The notes: a model not told the origin generated them from the sequence alone. 57,035 nucleotides of DNA from Paludibacteraceae bacterium (GCA_017391525.1 JAFOYE010000024.1:1-57035); one strand, 5' to 3'. Counted from the stretch's first letter, positions 21,301-30,430 are shown. Numbers and translations are program-made.

Positions 21301-22955
21301 AAACGCTTGATACTCTTCTTAGGAGTCTTCTCAAACTCGTGAGGATAGAGCTTTATTACATTTATTTGCTCATATGCAGCCAATTGTGCATTCACCAGCT
21401 TGCGGTTCTCCTCCATCACTGCCTCCAACTGCTCTTGAGTCAACTTATCCGCATCTACAGCTTCAAAGTCAGGGCAGACCAATGCCACCAAGCGTGAATC
21501 TTCTTTCTGCAACACCAGCGACTCCAGCACATAAGGCATATTGTTAATCTTTGCCTCTATCTCTTCTGGATAAATATTTTGTCCGCTAGGGCCTAGCAAC
21601 ATGGTCTTACAACGACCTTTTATGTATAAAAAGCCATCCTCATCCATGGTACCCAAGTCACCTGTCTTCAACCAACCATCCTCGGTAAAGGATTGAGCCG
21701 TAGCTTCTTCATTCTTGTAATAGCCATACATCACGTGCTCACCACGAACCTGAATCTCGCCTACGCCCTCTGCATTAGCATCTGCTATACGAGCTTCCAT
21801 CAGTCCTTCTAACACTTGACCACATGACTGACTACGGAACTCTGTCCATGGTGTGTAACTAATTAGAGGAGCCGTCTCGGTCATACCATAACCAATCGTC
21901 AATGGGAACTTGATTCGGCGCAAGAATGCTTCCACTTCTGCATTTAATGGGGCACCACCAATAATCACCTCACGAAACTCACCACCAAAAGCGTTGACCA
22001 GTTTCTCACGAATTTTGCCCAAAACGACTTGATCTAACAATGGCACTTTCAACACCCAACTTACTGGACTCTTACTAATCTGTGGCTGAATCATCTTTTT
22101 ATAGATCTTCTCCAAGATCAATGGAACACTCAATATCACTGTTGGCTTCACTTCCGCAAACGCTTTCAACAATATCTTAGCTGACGGAGTGCGACCTACT
22201 AGATAGGTATGTCCACCAGCCGACAAACATGCTAGGAAGTCGAACGCACATCCGTATGCGTGCGCCAACGGCAAGAATGCTACGTGACGACAACCTGGAA
22301 ATACCAATCCACAACGGTTTCCAAATATCACATTACCGGCCAACGCATTCGCAGGCGTCATCACACCCTTGCTAAAGCCCGTCGTACCAGAGGTATAATT
22401 GATTGACGCCAATTCTGCATTGCTACGTTCAACATACACCACATCCTCTTTAGTAAAACCATTAGGATATTTAGCAGCAAACAACTCCTCAATAGTCATT
22501 TTATCTACCGCTTGCTCTTTTGGCAATCGGCTCAAAATCATATCCATATTATTGAGCGAGAGTACAGCCTTGAGGTCAGGCACTTGCTCTGCGTCGATAT
22601 TCTCCCAGATCAAATCGGTAATAAACAGCAGTTTGCTCTCTGAGTGATTCACAATATGAATAGCATCATTTGCTTTAAAATCTTGCAGAATAGGTACTAT
22701 CACAGCACCATAGGTTACACTGGCCAAAAAAGTGGTCACCCAATTTGCATTATTCCTACCCATTACGGCCACCTTATCACCAACTTCTATTCCTGCTTGC
22801 TCAAACAACAAGTGAACCTTTGCTATATTCTCAGCTAATTTCGCATAGGTCAACGTATTACTTGTTCCATAATCAGTCACCGCTTCCAACTCCCAATTTT
22901 TACGGAACGAATTTTCATAAATCTTGATTAGATTTTCTTCTGGTTTATTCAGCAT
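21285..22955 (-). CDS. Long-chain acyl-CoA ligase (AMP-binding family)
   Basis: Activates fatty acids to acyl-AMP and acyl-CoA; 556 residues, ANL superfamily, membrane-associated. Seen: P-loop SINYTSGTTGFSKGVMTP, IGYGMTETAPLISYTP, and GDLGTMDEDGFLYIKGRCK; the C-terminal catalytic Lys is in EKTPKKSIKRF. About 550 residues fits the FadD type. The protein ends LYEA*, and these codons are part of the palindrome CGAAGCATAGCTTCG with the TAG in its loop. With the acyl-ACP thioesterase of this window it could recycle free fatty acids. Promoter at 23032. Confidence 0.9.
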   Translation of the reverse strand: MLNKPEENLIKIYENSFRKNWELEAVTDYGTSNTLTYAKLAENIAKVHLLFEQAGIEVGDKVAVMGRNNANWVTTFLASVTYGAVIVPILQDFKANDAIHIVNHSESKLLFITDLIWENIDAEQVPDLKAVLSLNNMDMILSRLPKEQAVDKMTIEELFAAKYPNGFTKEDVVYVERSNAELASINYTSGTTGFSKGVMTPANALAGNVIFGNRCGLVFPGCRHVAFLPLAHAYGCAFDFLACLSAGGHTYLVGRTPSAKILLKAFAEVKPTVILSVPLILEKIYKKMIQPQISKSPVSWVLKVPLLDQVVLGKIREKLVNAFGGEFREVIIGGAPLNAEVEAFLRRIKFPLTIGYGMTETAPLISYTPWTEFRSQSCGQVLEGLMEARIADANAEGVGEIQVRGEHVMYGYYKNEEATAQSFTEDGWLKTGDLGTMDEDGFLYIKGRCKTMLLGPSGQNIYPEEIEAKINNMPYVLESLVLQKEDSRLVALVCPDFEAVDADKLTQEQLEAVMEENRKLVNAQLAAYEQINVIKLYPHEFEKTPKKSIKRFLYEA

Positions 22956-23014
22956 AGGTATAAAATATCATATTATCCATTAAATATTCTTGCCTATGCG
23001 CTTAACTATTGAGC

Positions 23015-23029
23015 TAGCGCCTTTGGCGC
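23015..23029. repeat. Short palindrome beside the acyl-CoA ligase promoter
   Basis: AGCGCCTTTGGCGCT: perfect 6-bp stem with TTT loop, in the 5' leader of the ligase mRNA, in the style of the palindromic words of the mosaic repeats. Confidence 0.6.
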
Positions 23030-23031
23030 TG

Positions 23032-23039
23032 CAAAGGTA
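23032..23039 (-). promoter_or_regulatory. Promoter of the acyl-CoA ligase (-7 box)
   Basis: TACCTTTG on the minus strand, with an A/T tract spacer and a TTG-type -33 box; it overlaps the terminator of the gene upstream. Confidence 0.65.
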
Positions 23040-23044
23040 CAAAA

Positions 23045-23088
23045 AAAAATCGGAACATGCAAGCACTTATGCATTTTTCCGATTTTTT
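23045..23088 (-). terminator. Terminator of the rubredoxin/secreted protein unit
   Basis: AAAAATCGGAA and TTCCGATTTTTT form the outer stem, with ATGCA/TGCAT pairing inside, 28 nt after the stop at 23116. Confidence 0.75.
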
Positions 23089-23115
23089 AACAAATATTTA
23101 ATACTATTTCCTATA

Positions 23116-23616
23116 TCAGGATACCTTAAGTGTCTTAACGGCTTGTTTCAAAGCATTAAACTTCTCACTACCGTGACCGACAACAATAGTCATAATGATT
23201 TTATTTCCTAGCAATCTTAATGTCATCTCGCCATTAACAGCAATACCATCTTCTGACATGGTGAATGGCATAACAACGCTTGAATCTGTTTTCTTTACCT
23301 CACCTAATTCTGCGCCAACAAACTCACCCATCATCCCCTCTTGCATCATATCGAACACGGTTTCCAAGCCTATTAACTCAATCGCAGACAAAATATCCTC
23401 ATCTGAACTTACGAGTACGAATATGCCTGACAACGCGTCTTCATTTGAAAATTCCAAATTTAGTTCTCCATCAGAATAATTCTCTTCATTGATTACCAAA
23501 TAAGAAGGGTACGACATGCTAACACCATTGCGATTGTACGTTTTTGTTTGTGCATTTACTGCCAATGTGCCCACTACCAATGCGAGTAGAATACCTAAAA
23601 TCTTGATTGTTTTCAT
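23116..23616 (-). CDS. Secreted protein, unknown function
   Basis: Exported 166-residue protein from ATG 23616 (MKTIKILGILLALVVGTLAV; signal peptide cut after VNA). The mature part starts KTYNRNGVSMSYPSYLVINE and has an alpha/beta pattern (DEDILSAIELIGLETVF, EKFNALKQAVKTLKVS) like small periplasmic proteins of the PsbP/DUF1795 type, in which a surfactant-exposed sheet packs on helices. That resemblance is only general. It starts 7 nt after the rubredoxin stop, so the two share a transcript. Confidence 0.7.
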   Translation of the reverse strand: MKTIKILGILLALVVGTLAVNAQTKTYNRNGVSMSYPSYLVINEENYSDGELNLEFSNEDALSGIFVLVSSDEDILSAIELIGLETVFDMMQEGMMGEFVGAELGEVKKTDSSVVMPFTMSEDGIAVNGEMTLRLLGNKIIMTIVVGHGSEKFNALKQAVKTLKVS

Positions 23617-23623
23617 AATGTTT

Positions 23624-23779
23624 TTAGTTTTCTTCAGAAAATTCATCTTTACCTACGCCACACAATGGGCACACAAAATCTGCTGGAACATCCTCCCAGG
23701 CAGTACCTGCAGCTATACCTTCTGCTCCTTGTGCTGGGTCATATTCCCAACCACAAACATCACATGTATACTTTTTCAT
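23624..23779 (-). CDS. Rubredoxin
   Basis: Small iron electron carrier, 51 residues. Both iron-binding knuckles are present: [18 protein letters not shown] and [14 protein letters not shown] (C-x2-C twice), and between them the usual [15 protein letters not shown]. It donates electrons to oxygen- or peroxide-reducing enzymes such as flavodiiron proteins and rubrerythrin in anaerobes; the only flavodiiron sequence in this window is the broken remnant at 1844-2109. Length and sequence are standard. The start is ATG 23779; no clear -7 box was found upstream. Confidence 0.95.
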   Translation of the reverse strand: MKKYTCDVCGWEYDPAQGAEGIAAGTAWEDVPADFVCPLCGVGKDEFSEEN

Positions 23780-23819
23780 AAATCCTAAAAAAATTAAAAA
23801 TGTTAATATTTTATTATCA

Positions 23820-24000
23820 TAACAAAAATCATGCCATCGCCTTATCGTCTTATCGCCGTTCTAAGGTTCTAAGCGCGGCATAGCCGCTGTTCTAACTGTT
23901 CTAACCTTTCGCCTAATCGCCTCATCGCCTTATCGCCTATAGCCTATAGGCACTCCGTGCCGTCCCATAGCGAAGCGTCCTACAGCCGCTTTGCGGCTAC
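23820..24000. repeat. Linker-plus-palindrome mosaic repeat, cluster 3
   Basis: Words such as GTTCTAAGGTTCTAAG, GCGGCATAGCCGC, TGTTCTAACTGTTCTAAC, TCGCCTTATCGCC, GGCACTCCGTGCC, GTCCCATAG, CGAAGCG, GTCCTACAG and GCCGCTTTGCGGC. The block ATAGGCACTCCGTGCCGTCC followed by CATAGC recurs exactly at 27117-27142. Confidence 0.75.
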
Positions 24001-25290
24001 CAATCTATCATACCTTGCACCAAAGGGCCTATAGTACACCCATACCGTATACTCATTTCTTGTCTGCCAATGCGAGCCCTCTAGTGGCAGCAAACTCATC
24101 TTCTTATGGTCCAAGGTGTAGTACATGTAGTTGTATCCACCTTGTTTCAAGTACGCATATAGATAGTAGCATTTATTCTCTGCATCATACTCCATCATAT
24201 TGCTTTCCGAATATTCATTATCGAACAGATCTCCACCTACAAACACAGGAGTCACAATCGGCTGCTTGACTGGCAAACAAAAATGCACCCACATATATTC
24301 GGCATCTGTATCGGGATAATCCGTCTTCTCGCAATTCACCACCCATTGGCCATTGGCGTCCACATCAGTCAGGTATCCTAATCCTTCACTACCAGCGCCA
24401 TTGGCCATTGTTCCGCGCACCTTATCAGCCTCCAACAACACATGGTATTCGCCTTGTTCATAAACCACTCTATTCACGTTATAACCAGCATAATACGTCG
24501 AATAACTATCAAAACGTCTAAACTCATTTCCTCCCTCAAATATCAAATCTCTATTGTTCACATAGCGTAGCCGATTGGGCTCCACAAAATTAGGCTTATA
24601 GATATATTGCTGATTGTCTACTCTACCATTTTGTTGCACGAGTAGCACTACATCACTAGCATCCCTCACACCTAGTTTTTCGGTGTATACATCAACATCT
24701 AATTGCTGGTATCTTCCGTTTAGTTCCACATCGGTATTGGCTCGCACACAGGCCTCTATCTCCACGATGGGTTCCACCACTTGAAAGCCAAAGATCGCTA
24801 CCATATTCTCCTCATCACCATCCTGATAGATGATCACGCCATAGTTGCCACTAGCTTTGATCTGCATATCTTCATTAGGAAAAACGAATGAGTAATGGGT
24901 ATATTCTTGTTGGGTATTCACCGATCGCTCATACTCTGTGATATCGGCCGTTGTAAATCCGTCAAGATACTCATAGCTACTAATATCGCTAGGCATCCAA
25001 TACTTATCAAAATGTACCACCCTATAGCTATAATGATTGATATCGTGACTTAGGCAATCAAAACTAAACTCCAACGCGTTCGTTTCGTCGCTTCCATCTA
25101 TCACACCACTCTCTGGTAGCACCAGATACGGTCTGCTCACGTTGCCCGATGGCTCTAATGCCTCGCTCATGTATCGTATACGCATCGTGCGTATAGTAGG
25201 GTCGACATTACCGACCAAATGATGGGCATGCAACCCTATTGCTATCATTAGTGTAAGCAATAGTAGATATATTTTGCTACAACCATTCAT
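23980..25290 (-). CDS. Type IX secretion system plug protein (DUF5103)
   Basis: Homologue of the DUF5103 family, whose members plug the lateral opening of the SprA translocon of the type IX secretion system in the periplasm/outer membrane. 436 residues with signal peptide about 1-22 (IYLLLLTLMIAIGLHA). Typical features: TIRTMRIRYMSEALEPSGNV, FSFDCLSHDINHYSYRVVHF, YEYLDGF, NYGVIIYQ, VVEP, and a C-terminal half with VGGDLFDNEY and YLYAYLKQGGYNYMYYTLD. The C-terminus VAAKRL* is encoded by the palindrome GCCGCAAAGCGGC followed by a linker that supplies the stop, so the end of the protein was taken over by repeat DNA. It lies 3 nt after the DUF389 gene, in one operon. Confidence 0.88.
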   Translation of the reverse strand: MNGCSKIYLLLLTLMIAIGLHAHHLVGNVDPTIRTMRIRYMSEALEPSGNVSRPYLVLPESGVIDGSDETNALEFSFDCLSHDINHYSYRVVHFDKYWMPSDISSYEYLDGFTTADITEYERSVNTQQEYTHYSFVFPNEDMQIKASGNYGVIIYQDGDEENMVAIFGFQVVEPIVEIEACVRANTDVELNGRYQQLDVDVYTEKLGVRDASDVVLLVQQNGRVDNQQYIYKPNFVEPNRLRYVNNRDLIFEGGNEFRRFDSYSTYYAGYNVNRVVYEQGEYHVLLEADKVRGTMANGAGSEGLGYLTDVDANGQWVVNCEKTDYPDTDAEYMWVHFCLPVKQPIVTPVFVGGDLFDNEYSESNMMEYDAENKCYYLYAYLKQGGYNYMYYTLDHKKMSLLPLEGSHWQTRNEYTVWVYYRPFGARYDRLVAAKRL

Positions 25291-25293
25291 TAT

Positions 25294-26712
25294 TTACAGT
25301 ATTGTAGTATCGTTAATATTTCCTAGGAGAACACTATCTTCTAGCAATTCAACACCCTCCCATTCTGTCTTATTTTCCTCAAAGATTATCTCCAAATCTT
25401 GTATGTTCAGTCTCACTTTCATCCACTCATTAACTCGCATCTTATCCTCATCTGTTGGCATCTCATCGCAATGCACTACTGCCACCACATGCTCCTTAGA
25501 TTTTACCACATTATGCTCGAATGACATACCTTTGGCCAAGGTCACGGACGTGATACCAGGTAATTGGACTTGCAACTCAGACGCCACCTGTAGAGCTGGC
25601 AACTCCTGTTGTTTCAAATGTGCTATCTGCGCATTTAGAGCCTTAATTGAGTCATCTCGGACCTGTATATTATCTGCATTAGTCGTCAACAAGTTCTTGA
25701 CGATTTCAGTTTCGTTAAAGCTATCAAATTTTATAGTAGCATCCTCGTGTATTCGAATTTGCGTGCGCATAATTCCAAAACTCTCAGCCTCACGTAGCAA
25801 CATTTCTTTGGTCTCATTGCTAAGCGAATCTCCAGCCAATCGCAACTCAACCACATAGGGATCTTCATCCACATTCACGTGAGAATCATAGATATACGTT
25901 TTGCCGATATTTTGGTTTTTCTTCACAAATCGATTAGCATTCTTGATAAACTCATTTTCACGAATCACGTGATAACCTGTCACAATACTAGTTCCCATCA
26001 ATAAGAGCACCAAACTATATGATAAGATATAGTATCTCGTTTTGTTCTTCTCCACGGTGTGCACAGGGAATTTAAGGAACTTCGCCATCAAGTAAGCTGC
26101 CAATGCAATAAAAATACAGTTAATAGTAAACAAGAACAACGCACCCAACATGTACTGCATGTTCATATTGGCTATTCCGTAACCCACAGTACAAAGTGGT
26201 GGCATCAACGCGGTGGCGATGGCCACACCGGATAGCACGGTACCTTTCTCCTTACGAGCTATCTCTAACACTCCAGCCAAACCGCCAAACAGGGCTATAA
26301 ACACGTCGTATATCGTGGGTCTTGTACGTGCTAAAAGCTCTGTTGGGTTGTCTATCTCTAACGGCGTTAGCATAAAGTATAGAGTGGCAGCTAGCAAACT
26401 GACACCCACCATCACCAATAAGTTTTTAATGGAGAATAGTATTAGTTCTCTATCATTGGTTCCCAATCCCAGTCCCAATCCAATGATTGGGCCCATGAGA
26501 GGAGAGATCAACATGGCGCCAATAATGACAGGTATGGAGTTCACATTGAGTCCCACACTGGCTATGATGATAGCCACAAAGAGAATGTATACGTTTGGTC
26601 CGCGAAAAGGTATATTCTTTCGGATATTCTCACTTGCAGCAGGAATATCCACATAATTGGTCAGATTGAGTGTATTCTTAAAAAACTCTCTTATATTAAA
26701 ATTCAGTTTCAT
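25294..26712 (-). CDS. DUF389 (TIGR00341-like) inner-membrane protein
   Basis: Polytopic membrane protein of the DUF389 family, 472 residues. Conserved block: ILFVAIIIASVGLNVNSIPV, IIGAMLISPLMGPIIGLGLG, then GVAIATALMPPLCTVGYGIA. About six to seven membrane segments span residues 40-270; the remainder (about 275-472) is soluble and divided into two alpha/beta parts, longer than the minimal family. Function of the family is not established. It is the first gene of a two-gene unit with the T9SS plug protein, with promoter at 26794. Confidence 0.88.
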   Translation of the reverse strand: MKLNFNIREFFKNTLNLTNYVDIPAASENIRKNIPFRGPNVYILFVAIIIASVGLNVNSIPVIIGAMLISPLMGPIIGLGLGLGTNDRELILFSIKNLLVMVGVSLLAATLYFMLTPLEIDNPTELLARTRPTIYDVFIALFGGLAGVLEIARKEKGTVLSGVAIATALMPPLCTVGYGIANMNMQYMLGALFLFTINCIFIALAAYLMAKFLKFPVHTVEKNKTRYYILSYSLVLLLMGTSIVTGYHVIRENEFIKNANRFVKKNQNIGKTYIYDSHVNVDEDPYVVELRLAGDSLSNETKEMLLREAESFGIMRTQIRIHEDATIKFDSFNETEIVKNLLTTNADNIQVRDDSIKALNAQIAHLKQQELPALQVASELQVQLPGITSVTLAKGMSFEHNVVKSKEHVVAVVHCDEMPTDEDKMRVNEWMKVRLNIQDLEIIFEENKTEWEGVELLEDSVLLGNINDTTIL

Positions 26713-26793
26713 GGTACTATTATTGCAAAACTATGGATAAATAGTTTATTTTATTTTCGTTAATTTGGGGAGTGCTCATCTTCATTCCGTTTG

Positions 26794-26801
26794 CAAAATT
26801 A
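26794..26801 (-). promoter_or_regulatory. Promoter of the DUF389-plug operon (-7 box)
   Basis: TAATTTTG on the minus strand; TTTG -33 box 24 nt upstream, A7 tract in the spacer. Divergent from the tRNA-Thr promoter. Confidence 0.7.
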
Positions 26802-26853
26802 CACTTTTTTTCTGATTTTACCAAATATATTTGCATATTTCGCAAAAAAGCAG

Positions 26854-26861
26854 TACTTTTG
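26854..26861 (+). promoter_or_regulatory. Promoter of tRNA-Thr (-7 box)
   Basis: TACTTTTG; TTTG -33 box (TTTGCATATTTCG) starts 24 nt upstream, A6 tract between. Confidence 0.75.
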
Positions 26862-26918
26862 CACTCACTTTCTGCGACGTTATATTTTCGCATTATATCT
26901 GCATCTCACGATGCTCTT

Positions 26919-26991
26919 GCCACCATAGCTCAGTTGGTAGAGCAACTCATTCGTAATGAGTAGGTCCGGGGTTCGAGTCCCCGTGGTGGCT
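26919..26991 (+). tRNA. tRNA-Thr (CGT)
   Basis: Complete cloverleaf: acceptor GCCACCA pairs with TGGTGGC, D-arm AGCTCAGTTGGTAGAGC, anticodon stem CTCAT/ATGAG around the loop TCGTA (anticodon CGT), T-arm CCGGGGTTCGAGTCCCCG. Discriminator T; CCA is not encoded. Single-gene transcript with promoter and terminator. Confidence 0.96.
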
Positions 26992-26998
26992 CAAAATG

Positions 26999-27032
26999 AA
27001 AGAAGGATAATCCTAGATGGATATCCTTCTTT
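26999..27032 (+). terminator. Terminator of tRNA-Thr
   Basis: AAAGAAGGATA / ATCCTAGATGGA / TATCCTTCTTT then ATTTTTATTT. Confidence 0.85.
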
Positions 27033-27036
27033 ATTT

Positions 27037-27176
27037 TTATTTACACTATACACCATACACTGCAGCTCCGCTGCCTCTCCTCGCCTCATCGCCTTTACAC
27101 TTTACACCCTACACCAATAGGCACTCCGTGCCGTCCCATAGCCTCAAAGAGGCGTCCTATAGCGAAGCGGTCTAAC
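27037..27176. repeat. Linker-plus-palindrome mosaic repeat, cluster 4
   Basis: Contains GCAGCTCCGCTGC, TTACACTTTACACCCTACACC, ATAGGCACTCCGTGCC (identical to cluster 3), GTCCCATAG, CCTCAAAGAGG, CGTCCTATAG, CGAAGCGGTCTAAC. Confidence 0.75.
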
Positions 27177-29120
27177 CTACCCTCTCTCCAGTTCTTCTAG
27201 CGCTTGTTGCGCAACTGTATATCCTTGCGCTGCTGCCATACGATACCAAGAAATAGCCTCAGGAAGATTGACCTCCACACCTATACCGAGTTCATAGAAG
27301 ACACCCAGGTTATATTGCGCTTTGGCGAGTCCGTTTAGAGCAGCCTTACGGAACCAAGACAAAGCTTGAGCAAGATCAACTTCAACACCTTGACCATTCT
27401 TATAGCACACTCCCAAAGCAAACTGCGCATCCATATAGCCTTTAGCAGCTGCTTTGTTGAACCACGCTACTGCTAGAGCAGCATCCATATGAACACCTGT
27501 GCCATAATAATAGCATTTACCCAAACAGAACTCTGCTTCTGTATGTCCTTGTTCAGCAGCCTTGAGATACCATACTGTAGCTTGTGCCATATCAGAAGTC
27601 ACTCCTTCTCCATTCTCATAGCACCAGCCCAAACGGTATTGAGCGATCTTGTGGCCTCGCTGAGCGGCTATAGTAAACCATCGTACTGCTTCTGCTTTGC
27701 TATCATCATTCAAATCGTAATAGAAGTGCAGTTCAGCCAATTTATATTGCGCTTCTAGCGCTCCATTATCAGCCGCTTGACGATACCAATAATCAGCCTT
27801 AAAGTAATCTAATTTCACCCCTAAACCATCCTCATAGCATGCAGCCATTCGTGTTTGGGCTTCGGTATGTCCTTGTTCGGCTGCTCGTAGAAACCACTGC
27901 GCAGCATTATCTAAACTCTTGGGTACACCTCGTCCAAGGTAATAAGCCATAGCTACTCTAAACTGTGCTGCCGTATGTCCTTGTCGGGCTGCTCGGATAA
28001 ACCATTCGATGGCCTTCGTATGATTCTGCTCAACACCTTGCCCCATATAGTAACATACTCCAATACTATATTGTGCTTGCAGCGATCCTTGTTCGGCCGC
28101 CCGGGTATACCACTCCATTGCATCGTGATAGCTCTGCGGAACACCGCTACCATCTTCGTAACAGATACCCAGTTGGTATTGCGCTTCCTCCAGTCCCTGT
28201 TGAGCAGCCATACGATACCAATGAGCAGCTTCTGTCTCGCTTTGTGTGATACCCAGTCCTTGTGCATAGCACATCCCTAGATGATATTGCGAGAGTGCAT
28301 GTCCTTTTTGTGCCGCTTTGCGGTACCAAGATGCTGCATCGCTTGCACTACGCATCACACCTATACCCTTCATATAACACCTTGCCAAGTTGCATTGCGC
28401 TTCTAGCAAGCCACCTTCAGCCGCCTGTAGATACCAACGAAAAGCCTCTACCGGGTCTGCCTTAACACCATAGCCCTGTTCGTAGCAGAGTCCTAAGCCA
28501 TTTTGCGCCTCCAGATGCCCTTTTTGTGCCGCCTGCTCATACCAATGGGCTGCTTGGGCAGAATCAGCCACAACACCTAGTCCGCGCTCGTAGAGAGAAG
28601 CTAATGTGGCTTGTGCCAGCACATGTCCCTGTTGAGCTGCACGCTCGTACCACAAGGCTGCCTGCGAGAGATCCTGCTCTAGACCTAATCCATGGGTATA
28701 GTAATTAGCCAGGTCGTATTGTGCTTCGGGTAAACCTTGCTGAGCAGCGAGGCGAAGCCATTGGATAGACTCAAGTGTATCGACCTCTACGCCATACCCT
28801 TGGGCATAAAAACATGAGAGTTTATATTGCGAGGGAGCGTAATCTTGTTGCGCCGCCTTAAGGTAATATTGCAACGCCTTGGAGATATTAGGTTTGACAC
28901 CATGTCCCAATTCATAATGCACACCAATATTATGGAGAGCTGGGAGATTATTATAGCGAGCAGCTTTCTTATAGTACTGCAAAGCCTTAGCGGAGTTTTG
29001 TGCTTGACCATTCAGACCAAGACGATAGTCCTCTGCCAGCAGAAAGTAGTGCATACCATCCGCAGCGACGGATAGTGTGAGACAGCACCAACTGAAGAAT
29101 ATAAGTAACAATCGATTCAT
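27177..29120 (-). CDS. Secreted Sel1-like repeat protein
   Basis: Exported solenoid protein, 647 residues from ATG 29120 (MNRLLLIFFSWCCLTLSVAA, signal peptide). It is almost entirely Sel1-like repeats of 36 residues, about 17 in a row, each with the pattern A..WY..AA.QG...AQ..LG.CY..G.GV (for example AHWYEQAAQKGHLEAQNGLG and CYEQGYGVKADPVEAFRWYL). Such solenoids bind partner proteins; no enzymatic domain is present. Internal repeats are similar but not identical at DNA level, so expansion is not very recent. The single gene has its promoter at 29152 and is followed by mosaic cluster 4. Confidence 0.92.
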   Translation of the reverse strand: MNRLLLIFFSWCCLTLSVAADGMHYFLLAEDYRLGLNGQAQNSAKALQYYKKAARYNNLPALHNIGVHYELGHGVKPNISKALQYYLKAAQQDYAPSQYKLSCFYAQGYGVEVDTLESIQWLRLAAQQGLPEAQYDLANYYTHGLGLEQDLSQAALWYERAAQQGHVLAQATLASLYERGLGVVADSAQAAHWYEQAAQKGHLEAQNGLGLCYEQGYGVKADPVEAFRWYLQAAEGGLLEAQCNLARCYMKGIGVMRSASDAASWYRKAAQKGHALSQYHLGMCYAQGLGITQSETEAAHWYRMAAQQGLEEAQYQLGICYEDGSGVPQSYHDAMEWYTRAAEQGSLQAQYSIGVCYYMGQGVEQNHTKAIEWFIRAARQGHTAAQFRVAMAYYLGRGVPKSLDNAAQWFLRAAEQGHTEAQTRMAACYEDGLGVKLDYFKADYWYRQAADNGALEAQYKLAELHFYYDLNDDSKAEAVRWFTIAAQRGHKIAQYRLGWCYENGEGVTSDMAQATVWYLKAAEQGHTEAEFCLGKCYYYGTGVHMDAALAVAWFNKAAAKGYMDAQFALGVCYKNGQGVEVDLAQALSWFRKAALNGLAKAQYNLGVFYELGIGVEVNLPEAISWYRMAAAQGYTVAQQALEELERG

Positions 29121-29151
29121 GGTAGAACAGCGCATTTATGTATTAGAGGCG

Positions 29152-29159
29152 CAAAGATA
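29152..29159 (-). promoter_or_regulatory. Promoter of the Sel1 protein gene (-7 box)
   Basis: TATCTTTG on the minus strand; TTTG -33 box 24 nt upstream, A8 tract in the spacer. Confidence 0.7.
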
Positions 29160-29183
29160 CAACTTTTTTTTGACATGCACAAA

Positions 29184-29207
29184 AAAAGAGCCCCGAAAGG
29201 CTCTTTT
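29184..29207 (-). terminator. Terminator of the duplicated-domain protein gene
   Basis: AAAAGAGCC / CCGAAA / GGCTCTTTT. It sits just upstream of the Sel1 promoter. Confidence 0.8.
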
Positions 29208-29230
29208 CTTTTATTACCTAAATGATTTAA

Positions 29231-30430
29231 TTATTTAACAACGGAACCTGTTGCGTTGTATTTAACGCCGTTCTTGATGATTACGAGTTGACCATTCTCA
29301 AGGCTCTTTGTGATATCGCCGCCAACAGTAGTTACATCCTCAACAGCTGTATCTACAGCGCCGTAAACTACATGAACAGCCACGCCGTTAGAGTTCAAAC
29401 CATTCACCTCAACAGCCAACTCGCCATTAACTTCTGATACTGTTACGGTACCATCTACGAGGAAGTAGATAGGAACTTCAATATAACCCTCAGCATCAAC
29501 AGTTCCGTAGAATGAGTAACTGAGACCACCTGTGCTGCTTACACCTGAACTAGCCAATACAGTACCAGGAGCTTGGCTATCGCTGATGGTGTAAGTACCC
29601 ACTGGGATAGTAGTTGTAGCATCTGCTGTTGCGCCTTCTGGATATACGAACAAGAGAGCCAACATGCTAGTAGCATCTTCTACGTCGAGTGTACCATACC
29701 AACCCTTATCTGTAGCTGCAGCAACAGCGTCCTCGCCGTAAGTATAGTCGAGTGCACCGTCAGCCTCGGTAGCGTCGTATTTGAGAGGAGTCTTCTCCAT
29801 CTCTATACCGCTCTTACCGCCGATCTCGAATATAGTTTTGATAGTCACGCCGTTAGAGTTAACTGCATCCACGGTGATTTTAGGAATACCCATCTCGTTG
29901 TACTCAACTGTCACGGTACCACTTACCATGAAGTACATAGGAGTAGTGATGTAGAGTTGACCACCTTGCTCCATCAATGGATAGTATGCACAAGGGATAA
30001 CGCCTAGAGTTTGGTGATAACCTTCAGATGCACGAGCGGTACCTGCTGCGCCAGTGTTGGTGATTGGATATACACCTTCTGGGATAATAGAGAACTCAAC
30101 TGTGTCCTCCACGAAAAGCAACAATGAGAGGCAGTCGCTTACATCACCAGCCATGATATCGATATACAATTCTCCGTACTCTTCTACATAATCGGTAGTG
30201 ATCTCCAAGAAGTCGGTCTCGTTGTAGTAACGAACCATGTTACCAGTCTCTGCATCGTACTGCAAACCTTGGGTTGCAGCAGGAGCTTTCTTCACGCTAG
30301 AAGCGAGCTCTACGTCAGAAGTAGAAAGTGATGGAAGGAGTTGATAGTTGTTGCGTGAAACCAATGCAGGGTTGGCTACTGCGCCAAGAACCATACATAA
30401 TGACAAAGCAAGAGTGTAAATTTTTTTCAT
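29231..30430 (-). CDS. Secreted protein with duplicated domain and C-terminal module
   Basis: Exported 399-residue protein, signal peptide MKKIYTLALSLCMVLGAVA. Two copies of a ~140-residue beta-rich domain follow (about 60-205 and 215-355). Matching points: DVSDCLSLLLFVEDT / DATSMLALLFVYPEG, GVYPITNTGAAGTARASEG / GTYTISDSQAPGTVLASSG, PMYFMVSGTVTVEYNEMG / PIYFLVDGTVTVSEVNGE, and DAVNSNGVTIKTIF / NGLNSNGVAVHVVYG. The family is unknown to me. The end is ITKSLENGQLVIIKNGVKYN + ATGSVVK, the C-terminal module shared with the nuclease and two others. Promoter at 30514, terminator at 29184; monocistronic. Confidence 0.82.
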   Translation of the reverse strand: MKKIYTLALSLCMVLGAVANPALVSRNNYQLLPSLSTSDVELASSVKKAPAATQGLQYDAETGNMVRYYNETDFLEITTDYVEEYGELYIDIMAGDVSDCLSLLLFVEDTVEFSIIPEGVYPITNTGAAGTARASEGYHQTLGVIPCAYYPLMEQGGQLYITTPMYFMVSGTVTVEYNEMGIPKITVDAVNSNGVTIKTIFEIGGKSGIEMEKTPLKYDATEADGALDYTYGEDAVAAATDKGWYGTLDVEDATSMLALLFVYPEGATADATTTIPVGTYTISDSQAPGTVLASSGVSSTGGLSYSFYGTVDAEGYIEVPIYFLVDGTVTVSEVNGELAVEVNGLNSNGVAVHVVYGAVDTAVEDVTTVGGDITKSLENGQLVIIKNGVKYNATGSVVK

